Program-made: the position numbers and the translations under genes
Notes under the pieces: generated by a model
Database searches by the model: none
What the model was told of the DNA's origin: nothing
What the model saw: only the letters and a program-made list of their open reading frames with translations
Shown here: one piece after another, positions 33,302 to 41,028 of the stretch
How positions within the stretch are numbered: the first letter of the stretch is position 1
Layout of the letters: each line of letters begins with the position of its first letter
Assembly: GCF_000737325.1 (NCBI RefSeq)
Contig: NZ_CP011125.1
Location: 1,426,001-1,490,000 of the forward strand
Direction of reading: 5' to 3'
Source: Sandaracinus amylolyticus
GTDB lineage: Bacteria > Myxococcota_A > Polyangia > Polyangiales > Sandaracinaceae
DNA length: 64,000 nucleotides

Positions 33302-35449
33302 ATGCGCCGACCATCCATCGTCTCGCTGCTCGTCGTGCTCTCCGTCGTCGCGTGCTCGGCGCAGGAGCGCGTGGTGCGCGACGAGACGCGCATCTCGGTG
33401 CGCGCGACCGTTCCAGAGACCGGCGGGAGCGTGCGCGTCACGCGCGCGGCCGAGGGCGCGATCCACGAGCTGCCCGACGTCGCTCGCGTGCGCGAGGTCG
33501 CGCTCGGTGAGAACGCGGAGCGCTGCGCGCTGCTCGACGACGGCAGCGTGTGGTGCTGGGACGCGAGCGACCGCGATCGGGTCCCCACGCGCGTCGAAGG
33601 GCTCGATCCGGTCACGCGTCTCTACGGCGGACAGGGCGCGTTCTGCGGCGTCGGCGAAGCAGGACGCGTCTCGTGCTGGGGCGCGGTCGGCGCCTCCGGA
33701 TCGCGCTGGTCACGACCAGACGTGCTCGCGATCCCGCCGCCCAGCGCGATGTCGTTCGGCGTGAGCGGCGGCTGCGCGATCGTGGAGGACGGCACCGTGC
33801 GGTGCTGGGGCACCGCGTGGAATGGGCACGCGTCGCGGCCGCTCTCGTCGATCGAGACGGTGCCGGGCCTCGCCGGCGTGATCGCGCTCGACGCGCACGA
33901 CCTCTCGCGCTGTGCGCTGACCCGCGCGCACGAGATCGTCTGCTGGGGCTGGGAGCGCTTCCACCACATGGGCGAGCGCCGCGAGGACGGCTTCTATCAG
34001 CACCGCGCGATCCGCGACGCGATCGACGTCGCGCTCACGCGCGAGAACCTCTGGTGGGTCACGCGCGACGGCCGCGTGCGCGGGATGATCCGCGGCGCCG
34101 AGGATCGTCGTCGCAGCGGCACCTACCGCTACGACGTCGTCGACGTGCGGGGCATCGCGGACGCGGTCGCGATCGAGAGCGCGGGCGCGACGCTCTGCGC
34201 GCTCACGCGCGAGGGCGCGCTCTGGTGCTTCGAGGCCGGGACGCGCGAGGCACGCGTGCAGCCGGTGACGAACGTGCGCGCGCTCGTGAGCACCGAGCGC
34301 AGCGACGCGATGTGCGCCGGCACGACCGACGCCGGTTGGCTCTGCAAGGAGCGCGACGGATCGTGGGCGCCGCTCGCGTGGGGCCCGCGCGTCGAGACGC
34401 CGTCGAGCGTGAGCGCGGCCGAGCCGGTCTGCGGGTACGGGCCCGATCGCGTGCCGGTCGAGGCGTTGAGCGCGGGGTACGCGCACTTCTGCGTGCGGCT
34501 CGGCGACGGCGCGGTGCGCTGCTGGGGGCTCAACCAGTCGGGGCAGACGGGCGGTCCGATGGCGGGCGATCCCGTGCGCTCGCGCGCGCCCGGTGTGCCG
34601 CGTCCCGTCACGACGATCGCGACCGGGCTCCACTTCTCGTGCGCGATCACCGACGACGCGTCGCTGTGGTGCTGGGGGCAGGGCGGCTACGGGCAGCTCG
34701 GCCGCGGCGATCGCAGCAACTCGAGCACGCCGATGCAGGTCGCGCTGCGCGGTCGCGTCGAGGCGATCGCGACGGGGCGCATGCACGCGTGCGCGCGCAC
34801 GCAGGGCGGTCAGGTGTGGTGCTGGGGCGCGAACGAGCACGGGCAGCTCGGCGACGGAACCAGCGAGCTGCGCACGGCGCCGGTGCGGGTGCGCGGGCTC
34901 GGCGCGGCGAGCGCGATCGCCGCCGGCCCCGACGCGACGTGCGCGGTCGATCGCGGTCACGTGGTGTGCTGGGGCGGGGCGACGGGATCGGCACCGCCCC
35001 ACGCGATCGAGGGCGTCGACGGGAGCGCGGTCAGCGCGCTCGTGGTCGCGCAGGGCGCGGCGTGCGCGCTGCTCTCCGACGGCAGCGTGTGGTGCTGGGG
35101 CAGCGGCGCGGAGGGACAGCTCGGCGCGGCGCAGAGCATCGAGTCGGCGCGCGCCGTGCGCATCGAGGGCATCCCGGCGGCGCGCACCATCGCGGCGTAC
35201 GACGCGGAGATCTGCGTGTCGGGCGCCGACGGAAGCGCGTGGTGCTGGGGTCGCGCGACGTCGCGTCGGGGCGCTCCCTCGTCGCGCCGCCGCGACGCCG
35301 AGCCCTCGCCGGGTGTGCCGCGGCGCATCGAGTGGATCGATCGCGTGATCGCGATCGCGCCCGGGAACCACGAGATCTGCGCGGCGCAGCAGACCGGCGG
35401 CGTGTGCTGCTGGGACGCGTCGGCGACGCCGCGACCGATGTCGTGGTGA
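33302..35449 (+). CDS. RCC1-repeat beta-propeller lipoprotein
   Basis: 715 residues. Short signal MRRPSIVSLLVVLSVVACS with a lipobox. About twelve repeats carry the marker CWG after a second Cys, for example GAFCGVGEAGRVSCWG, HFCVRLGDGAVRCWG, SCAITDDASLWCWG and HACARTQGGQVWCWG. Two Cys per blade suggest disulfides. RCC1 propellers bind partner proteins; secreted bacterial ones are common in myxobacteria and have no assigned role. The number of repeats could make two propellers. A few repeats in the middle are degenerate. Confidence 0.9.
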   Translation: MRRPSIVSLLVVLSVVACSAQERVVRDETRISVRATVPETGGSVRVTRAAEGAIHELPDVARVREVALGENAERCALLDDGSVWCWDASDRDRVPTRVEGLDPVTRLYGGQGAFCGVGEAGRVSCWGAVGASGSRWSRPDVLAIPPPSAMSFGVSGGCAIVEDGTVRCWGTAWNGHASRPLSSIETVPGLAGVIALDAHDLSRCALTRAHEIVCWGWERFHHMGERREDGFYQHRAIRDAIDVALTRENLWWVTRDGRVRGMIRGAEDRRRSGTYRYDVVDVRGIADAVAIESAGATLCALTREGALWCFEAGTREARVQPVTNVRALVSTERSDAMCAGTTDAGWLCKERDGSWAPLAWGPRVETPSSVSAAEPVCGYGPDRVPVEALSAGYAHFCVRLGDGAVRCWGLNQSGQTGGPMAGDPVRSRAPGVPRPVTTIATGLHFSCAITDDASLWCWGQGGYGQLGRGDRSNSSTPMQVALRGRVEAIATGRMHACARTQGGQVWCWGANEHGQLGDGTSELRTAPVRVRGLGAASAIAAGPDATCAVDRGHVVCWGGATGSAPPHAIEGVDGSAVSALVVAQGAACALLSDGSVWCWGSGAEGQLGAAQSIESARAVRIEGIPAARTIAAYDAEICVSGADGSAWCWGRATSRRGAPSSRRRDAEPSPGVPRRIEWIDRVIAIAPGNHEICAAQQTGGVCCWDASATPRPMSW

Positions 35450-35450
35450 T

Positions 35451-35498
35451 CATCACTCGTGTCGATGGATCGCGGCCGATCCATCGACGCACGTGATG
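35451..35498. terminator. Long bidirectional hairpin between convergent genes
   Basis: The inner stem GTCGATGGATCG / CGATCCATCGAC is perfect over 12 bp with a 4-nt loop. An outer CATCAC / GTGATG pair extends it. It exactly fills the gap between two stop codons. Confidence 0.8.
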
Positions 35499-35500
35499 GG

Positions 35501-36316
35501 TCACTGCACGAAGCGATCGCGCACCAGCTCGCCGAGCAGCAGGCCGGCGGCGACCGCGACGTTGAGCGACTCGATCGCGCCGCTGCCGGGGATCGCGACG
35601 ATCGCGTCGCACTGCGCGCGCACGCGCGGTGAGAGGCCCTCGCGCTCGTGGCCCATCACGAGGATCGCGGGGCGCCGGAACGCGAACCCGAGCGCGCCCG
35701 TGCGAGCCGCGCCGTCGGCGCCCACGACCTGCACGCCCGCGCCGCGCAGCCGCTCGAGCGTCGCCGCGAGATCGGTCGTGCGCGACAGCGCGAGGTGCTC
35801 GGCGCCGCCCTCGGCCACGCGGATCGCATCCGACGCGAGCGCCGGGTGCGGCGCGATCGCGCCGAGGAGCCCCGCGTCGATCCCGAAGAACGCGGCGGTG
35901 CGCAGGATCGCGCCGACGTTGTAGGGATTGCGCACGCGGTCGAGCGCCACCGCGGCGCCCTTCGCGCGCACGAGGCGCTCGGTGAGCTCGGCCGCCGGCA
36001 CCCAGCGTCGCGGTCTCGCGACGACGACGAGCCCTTCGTGGTGCGTCGAGCCCGACGAGCGCGCGAGCTCCGCGTCGCTCGCGCTCGACGCGACGCGCTG
36101 TGCGGGCGAGCCACGGAGCACGTCGCCGAGCTCGCCCTGGACGGCAGGCGCGAACGCGACGCGCAGCACGTCGCCGGGCCGCTTCGTGATCACCGCGATG
36201 CCGGCGCGCAGGCCGAACGTGATCTCGTCGCTCGTGCTCGCGGCGGGAGGTCGCGGAGGGCCCTGGCGCTCGGGCGGGCGCGGGCGATCGGGCGAGCGAG
36301 GACGGCGCGGCTTCAT
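35501..36316 (-). CDS. SpoU/TrmH-family RNA 2'-O-methyltransferase
   Basis: 271 residues. The SPOUT motifs are present: VALDRVRNPYNVGAILRTA (motif 1), ILVMGHEREGLS (motif 2) and IPGSGAIESLNVAVAAGLL (motif 3, knotted SAM site). An N-terminal substrate-binding domain comes before (about 30-110), with a basic Pro-rich leader. It methylates ribose in rRNA or tRNA; the site is not predictable. Start ATG 36316; the gene is divergent from the intron-carrying locus. Confidence 0.92.
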   Translation of the reverse strand: MKPRRPRSPDRPRPPERQGPPRPPAASTSDEITFGLRAGIAVITKRPGDVLRVAFAPAVQGELGDVLRGSPAQRVASSASDAELARSSGSTHHEGLVVVARPRRWVPAAELTERLVRAKGAAVALDRVRNPYNVGAILRTAAFFGIDAGLLGAIAPHPALASDAIRVAEGGAEHLALSRTTDLAATLERLRGAGVQVVGADGAARTGALGFAFRRPAILVMGHEREGLSPRVRAQCDAIVAIPGSGAIESLNVAVAAGLLLGELVRDRFVQ

Positions 36317-36366
36317 CGGCGCGCGGTGGTACCGCGGATCACGCGTGCTGGCGAGCGATGGGCAGC

Positions 36367-36372
36367 TACAGT
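36367..36372 (+). promoter_or_regulatory. -10 hexamer TACAGT in front of the intron
   Basis: TACAGT is 7 nt before an ATG at 36380-36382, the same layout as other promoters here. The group II intron appears to begin directly after that ATG. Confidence 0.5.
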
Positions 36373-36871
36373 CGGCGCGATGGTGCGTCGTGACGCAGAC
36401 GAAGGTCGAGCCGTAGGGCCGACGTCTGCGCGCTGCGCTTCTCCTGCGGGTGAGAGTCCCGCCTCGGTAGGCGCCGGAGCGCCGAGTAGCAGGCCCCGGG
36501 CGTCGGGAGAGATCCCGTCGTCCCGAGCGGGGCGTCGAAAGCCCGTCAGGCAGCGAGAGCTGTGCAGCGGGGAGCAAGATCGCGGGCCGCAACATGAAGT
36601 GAAGCCTGCAGCCTCGTCAGATGAACAATCCGAGAGCCGAGCCGCTCATTTCACGGCGAAGGCCACGCTCGAAGCGTCTGTTCCGGAGCGCGCATCGAGT
36701 CTCGGCGGGGTATGGGGCGCAGCACGCGATCACGGAGAAGCGCGGAACACGAGAGGCCCGTCTGCGCAGCCCTCGTCGGGGCGAAGCGCGCCGTATAAGC
36801 CGAAGGCGAAATCGGCCGCCGCGCAGCGGGAGTCCGAGGGGATCGTAGTACCGCACGGCATCGCCACGGCG

Positions 36872-38320
36872 ATGTCGACGAACGTCGTGCAGAACAACGC
36901 GACGGGAGGGAAGGGTCCCTGGGGCAGTCACGTCGAGGAAGCAGGTAAGCGCGAGGGAATGGCCGGCAGGACCGGACCTAACGACCCCGGCGGCCGTAGG
37001 CCGCGCGAAGAAGTGCGACAACTGCAGAGGCGACTGTGGGTCGCGGCCAAGCGAGCACCTGGAAGACGTTTTCACGCTCTTTATGACCACATCTGGAGGA
37101 GTGACGTCCTTCGGGAAGCGTGGAAGCGAGTCGAGGCGAACAAGGGCGCGGCGGGCGTCGATGGCCAGACGATCGCCGAGGTGAAGCAGTACGGAGTCGA
37201 GCGCTTCCTCGAAGAGCTCGGCGACGCACTGCGGAGCAAGACGTACCGGCCCGAGGTGGTGCTGCGCCGGTACATTCCGAAGGCAGATGGAAGGAAGCGG
37301 CCGCTGGGGATTCCGACGGTCCGGGATCGAGTGGTCCAGATGGCGGCGAAGCTGGTGCTGGAGCCGATCTTCGAGGCGGACTTTCTTCCGTGCTCGTGGG
37401 GCTTCCGGCCGAAGCGGGGCGCGCTGGGTGCGCTGGAGACGCTGAGGAAGCTCGGCGCGAAGGGGCATCACCACGTGCTCGACGCCGACATCCGCGACTA
37501 CTTCGGGAGCATCGATCACGACAAGCTGATGAAGCTCGTCGCTCGACGCATCTCGGATCGGCGGATGCTCAAGCTGGTGCGGCAGTGGCTCGAAGCGGGC
37601 GTGATGGACGGGGGCGTCGTGACTCGCAACATCGCGGGAACGCCGCAGGGCGGAGTCATCTCTCCGCTGCTCTCGAACATCTACCTGCACGTGCTCGACG
37701 TGACGTGGATGCGCAGGAGCGCCCCGCCCGGGACGCTGGTGCGCTACGCGGACGACTTCGTCGTGATGTGCAAGACGAAGCGCGAGTGCGAAGAGGCAGA
37801 GAGGCGCATTCGAGTCATCCTCGGGCGCCTCGGTCTCGAGCTGCATCCGGACAAGACGAGGCGAGTCGAGCTCTACGATGGCAAGCAGGGCTTCGATTTT
37901 CTCGGACATCACCTGCACAAACGCATGAGCGGAGCGCTGTGGGAGAAGAAAGGCAGACGCCTCTATTTCCTGCATCGCTGGCCGTCCGCGCGCGCGAAGC
38001 GGGTGAGACAGCGCGTGAAGGAGCTGACCCCGAGGAGGCGGTGCCACGCGGATGTTCGCGAGGTGATCGCCGATCTCAACCCCGTGCTGCGGGGCTGGGG
38101 CAACTACTTCCGCACCGGAAATGCCGCCAAGAAATTCAACCAACTCGACAGCTACGTCTGGCGTCGGCTGCGGGACCTGCGCGTGGAGCGCAAGGGCCGG
38201 CATCTGAAGCCGGGGGAGTCGAGCAGGTGGACGCGCGAGTACTTCTGGAGCCTCGGACTTCATCGCCTGCGAGGGACCGTGCAGTACCCCGAGCGAGCCT
38301 TCTTCCAGGAGGTCGCGTAA
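36872..38320 (+). CDS. Group II intron reverse transcriptase/maturase
   Basis: 482 residues from ATG 36872 (the frame is open further upstream). RT motifs: RRYIPKADGRKRPLGIP, VLDADIRDYFGSID, GTPQGGVISPLLSNIYLH, the catalytic LVRYADDFV (YADD from residue 292) and LHPDKTRRVELYDGKQGFDFLGH. The maturase (X) domain follows, with NPVLRGWGNYFRTGN. I see no C-terminal HNH endonuclease: the protein ends soon after the group II intron maturase-specific domain. It splices and mobilises its intron by copying RNA into DNA. All motifs look intact, so the element may be active. Confidence 0.95.
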   Translation: MSTNVVQNNATGGKGPWGSHVEEAGKREGMAGRTGPNDPGGRRPREEVRQLQRRLWVAAKRAPGRRFHALYDHIWRSDVLREAWKRVEANKGAAGVDGQTIAEVKQYGVERFLEELGDALRSKTYRPEVVLRRYIPKADGRKRPLGIPTVRDRVVQMAAKLVLEPIFEADFLPCSWGFRPKRGALGALETLRKLGAKGHHHVLDADIRDYFGSIDHDKLMKLVARRISDRRMLKLVRQWLEAGVMDGGVVTRNIAGTPQGGVISPLLSNIYLHVLDVTWMRRSAPPGTLVRYADDFVVMCKTKRECEEAERRIRVILGRLGLELHPDKTRRVELYDGKQGFDFLGHHLHKRMSGALWEKKGRRLYFLHRWPSARAKRVRQRVKELTPRRRCHADVREVIADLNPVLRGWGNYFRTGNAAKKFNQLDSYVWRRLRDLRVERKGRHLKPGESSRWTREYFWSLGLHRLRGTVQYPERAFFQEVA

Positions 38321-38345
38321 TGCAGCGACTCGAGAGACTGCCCGT

Positions 38346-38378
38346 AAGCCGTGTGCGGGAAATCCGCACGCACGGTTT
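38346..38378 (+). ncRNA. Group II intron domain V
   Basis: The outer stem AAGCCGTG / CACGGTTT and inner stem TGCGG-GAAAT-CCGCA with a CG bulge form the conserved catalytic hairpin. Confidence 0.9.
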
Positions 38379-38434
38379 GAACGGGGGTCTTGACCAACCG
38401 CCGGCGCAGGCCGGTAGCAGGTAAGGATCTACCA

Positions 38435-38797
38435 ATGACGACCCCGCTCGTGCTCTCGTACGCCGGCTGCGGCACTTGCAAGAAGGCGCTCAAGTGGCTC
38501 TCGGATCGCGGCGTCGCGATCACGCTGCGCCCGATCGTCGACGAGCCTCCGACGAAGGCCGAGCTCGGGAAGTGGATCGCCGCGAGCGGGCTGCCGGTGC
38601 GCAAGTGGCTCAACACGAGCGGGCAGAGCTATCGCACGCTGGGCAAGGAGACGATCGACGCCGCGGACGACGCGACGATCACGCGCTGGCTCTCGGAGGA
38701 CGGCAAGCTCGTGAAGCGCCCGGTGCTCGTGCACGGCGGCAAGGTGCTCGTCGGGTTCAAGGAAGAGCAGTACGACGCGCTCTTCCCGAAGCGCTGA
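38435..38797 (+). CDS. ArsC/Spx-family protein
   Basis: 120 residues. A thioredoxin-like fold with CGTCKKALKWL, giving a CxxC at the N-terminus of helix 1, then RPIVDEPPTKAELGKW, LVKRPVLVHGGKVLVGFKEEQY. This matches the ArsC/YffB/Spx family. The CxxC form occurs in Spx-like redox proteins, so arsenate reduction is not certain. It stops 7 nt before the convergent lipoprotein gene. Its ATG lies at the intron's 3' end; AAGGA 6 nt upstream might act as ribosome binding site. Its promoter is probably the TACAGT on the far side of the intron. Confidence 0.9.
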   Translation: MTTPLVLSYAGCGTCKKALKWLSDRGVAITLRPIVDEPPTKAELGKWIAASGLPVRKWLNTSGQSYRTLGKETIDAADDATITRWLSEDGKLVKRPVLVHGGKVLVGFKEEQYDALFPKR

Positions 38798-38803
38798 GCG
38801 CGG

Positions 38804-39568
38804 TCAGCGGACCACGACGCCGAGGTCGCGCGAGATCTCGCCGAGCGTGACGCGGATGCGCGCCTCGCCGCGCGCGAGCGCGTCGTAGCGGATGCGCGCG
38901 CCCTCGACCGGCGGGAACGAGAAGAGCCCGTCGGTGCGCAGGCGGATCACGTCGGCGCCCTCGATCACCTCCCAGCGGATCGCGTCGGCCGAGAGCAGCG
39001 GGCCGCGCTCGTCGCGCGCGCGGCACACGAGCTGCGCGTCGGGCTCGGAGCTGACGATGCCGGGCATCAACAGCTCGATCGGATCGCTCGGCGCGAGCTG
39101 CGGCACGTCCCACATCACGTCGACGCCGGTTGCGAGCGCGCCGCAGTCGAGCTCGGTCGCTTCGCGCACCTCGACGCGGATGCGATCGATCTCGTCGCCG
39201 GTGACACGGTCGCGCAGGCGCAGCGTCCCGGTGCCCGCGTGCATCGCGGCGATCTCGAAGAAGGGCTCCGCGGGATCGCTCGAGAGCACGTCGTAGAGCT
39301 CGAGCTGGACGCTGCCCTCCGCCTCGGCGAACACGGTGTCTCCGTCGACGCCGGTGACGTGGATGCGCGTCCTCGCTCCGACTGCGAGCGGCACGTCGAG
39401 CGCGCATCCGCCCGCGAATCCGGGGCAGAGCCCGTCGTCGATCTGCCAGCGCGTGCGGCCGCGCTCGCCGCGCGACCAGTCGCCGTCGAGTTCGTCGAAG
39501 CTGCACCCGACGACGAGCGCAGCGAGGAGGGCGAGCGAGGAGAAGCGAAGCGCGGGAGAAGAAGACAC
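38804..39568 (-). CDS. Lipoprotein, unknown function
   Basis: 254 residues from GTG 39568, which has AAGGAGC upstream; ATG 39622 is an alternative. Signal SSLALLAALVVGCSF with lipobox. The mature part is all-beta looking and resembles tandem Ig-like segments: RTRIHVTGVDGDTVFAEAEG, GTLRLRDRVTGDEIDRIRVEV and a final RIRYDALARGEARIRVTLG, like bacterial Big_2-type domains. Four Cys may form disulfides. Function unknown; envelope location. Confidence 0.82.
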   Translation of the reverse strand: MSSSPALRFSSLALLAALVVGCSFDELDGDWSRGERGRTRWQIDDGLCPGFAGGCALDVPLAVGARTRIHVTGVDGDTVFAEAEGSVQLELYDVLSSDPAEPFFEIAAMHAGTGTLRLRDRVTGDEIDRIRVEVREATELDCGALATGVDVMWDVPQLAPSDPIELLMPGIVSSEPDAQLVCRARDERGPLLSADAIRWEVIEGADVIRLRTDGLFSFPPVEGARIRYDALARGEARIRVTLGEISRDLGVVVR

Positions 39569-39708
39569 GGCAAGCTCCTTGGAAGGACGCGAGCGCTCCA
39601 GAGCGAGCTCCGTGCCATGCATCGGGGCGCGGAAATCACGGCGAATTCGCGCAACGCGTGACCGTGTGCTGGCTGTGCCGGCGTGCCTGGGATTCACGCT
39701 GCTCGCGA

Positions 39709-41028
39709 TCAGCCGACGTCGCGGAAGGCGTTCTGCGCTTCCTTCTTCAGCTCGATGCGGTTCGACGCGATCACCCAGATGCGCTCGGCGTCGCCCACGA
39801 ACCGCTCGACGTCGTCGGGCTCGAGCGCGAGCGCGTACGCGACGCGGTCTCGCAGCGCCGCCGCGGCGCGCAGACGCGCGAGGAGCTCCGCGTCGATCGC
39901 GCCGAGCTTCGCTTCGTGGCGTCGCACGAGCTCGCTCGCGTCGACGCTGGGATCGGCGTCGATCCCGAGATCGCCGAGCGCGATCTCGATCAGGCGCCAG
40001 CCCATCCGGATGCGCGTCGTCGGCGCGACGCGCCAGCGCGGTCGTCGCAGCACCTCGACGATCACGAGGCGTCGCACCGGCCTCCACGCGACCGCGGCCA
40101 TCGCGGCGATCAGCAGCAGCGCGATCATCGCCGGGCACACCGCCTGCGCGAGCGCGCGCGCCGCGCGCTCCGCCTGCGCGGCGGCGTCGCCTTCGCCGTC
40201 TTCGCTCTGCTCGATCTCCTCTTCGCTTTCCTGCTCGGTCTGCTCTTGCGACTGCGACTCACCGTCCGGCTCGCCCTCTTCCGGTGCGGTGCGGAACAGG
40301 TAGGGCGCGATGAAGAGCGTGCCCGCGGTCAGCATCAGCCCGGCGACGACCAGCGCGACCCAGCCCATCACCGTGAGCCGCGGCCGCGCGGCCCCGCGCT
40401 CGATCACCGTGCCCGCGAGCAGCGCCCGCGGCGCGTGGCGCCACCGATGCAGCCGATGCCGCTCGCGCATCACGAGGTACACGAGCAGCAGCGCGATCGT
40501 GAGGAACAGGATGAGCGCAGTCGTGACGTTCCAGATCGCCCACTTGTCGCCTTGCTCCCAGACGCCCACGCGATCGTCGCGCTCGAGGATCGCGAACATC
40601 GCGCCGGTGCCGTAGATGAGCGGCACCCACGCGGCGAAGAGCGCGCGGCTCGACGCGAGGCTCCACGCGCCGCCGCTCACGAAGATCGGCGTCAGGAAGA
40701 GCAGCGCGATGAGGACGCCCCCGAGCGGCCCGCCCGCCGCGAGCGCGCCGCTGACCACGCAGCTCCCCGCGTACCAGAGCATCGTCGCGCACCCGAGCGC
40801 GGAGCCGCGCACCCGCGCGATCGCGAGCGCCTGACCGATCAGCACGCCCGCGATCGTCGACGCGCTGAGGACGACGAGCATGACGAGGACCTCGCCCGAG
40901 AATCCCTCGAGCACGAGCAGCACGAGGTCGAACATCGCGACCATCACCACGACCCACGCGAGATAGGTCAGCGCGGGCCGCGCGAGCTCCTTCGCGTCGC
41001 GCCTCCACGCCTCGCGCGCGGTGCTCAC
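39709..41028 (-). CDS. Polytopic membrane protein of the MoxR-DUF58 operon
   Basis: 439 residues, GTG start overlapping the DUF58 stop by 4 nt. About seven hydrophobic helices (for example YLAWVVVMVAMFDLVLLVL, GCATMLWYAGSCVVSGALAAG, LTVMGWVALVVAGLMLTAG). An acidic Gln/Glu-rich loop (about 255-285) sits before the last helix. The cytosolic C-terminus is helical (LVRRHEAKLGAIDAELLARLR). In other MoxR-DUF58 loci this position holds a DUF4129/TgpA-type protein. The topology is similar but I see no transglutaminase triad. Confidence 0.85.
   Translation of the reverse strand: MSTAREAWRRDAKELARPALTYLAWVVVMVAMFDLVLLVLEGFSGEVLVMLVVLSASTIAGVLIGQALAIARVRGSALGCATMLWYAGSCVVSGALAAGGPLGGVLIALLFLTPIFVSGGAWSLASSRALFAAWVPLIYGTGAMFAILERDDRVGVWEQGDKWAIWNVTTALILFLTIALLLVYLVMRERHRLHRWRHAPRALLAGTVIERGAARPRLTVMGWVALVVAGLMLTAGTLFIAPYLFRTAPEEGEPDGESQSQEQTEQESEEEIEQSEDGEGDAAAQAERAARALAQAVCPAMIALLLIAAMAAVAWRPVRRLVIVEVLRRPRWRVAPTTRIRMGWRLIEIALGDLGIDADPSVDASELVRRHEAKLGAIDAELLARLRAAAALRDRVAYALALEPDDVERFVGDAERIWVIASNRIELKKEAQNAFRDVG

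Larger units (their letters stand above)
36383..38436 (+). mobile_element. Group II intron with reverse transcriptase (boundaries tentative)
   Basis: The 5' end is placed at GTGCG (36383), the usual start consensus. CGCAGACG (36394-36401) pairs with CGTCTGCG (36423-36430) as an early domain I stem, followed by the familiar GGGTGAGAGTCCCG. Domain IV holds the reverse transcriptase gene. Domain V is at 38346-38378. Domain VI can be folded from 38383 to 38433 with A38431 bulged, a candidate branch point. The 3' end is then within a few bases of 38436 (AT) or 38439 (AC). Size about 2.05 kb is normal. Confidence 0.8.

Noticed and set aside
36872-38320. Retron or diversity-generating retroelement reverse transcriptase
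   Set aside because: The maturase domain, domain V hairpin and DI sequence show a group II intron; no msr/msd or template repeat is present.
38435-38797. Arsenate resistance operon
   Set aside because: A single ArsC/Spx-like gene with a CxxC motif and no arsR, arsB or acr3 gene near it; a redox role is equally likely.
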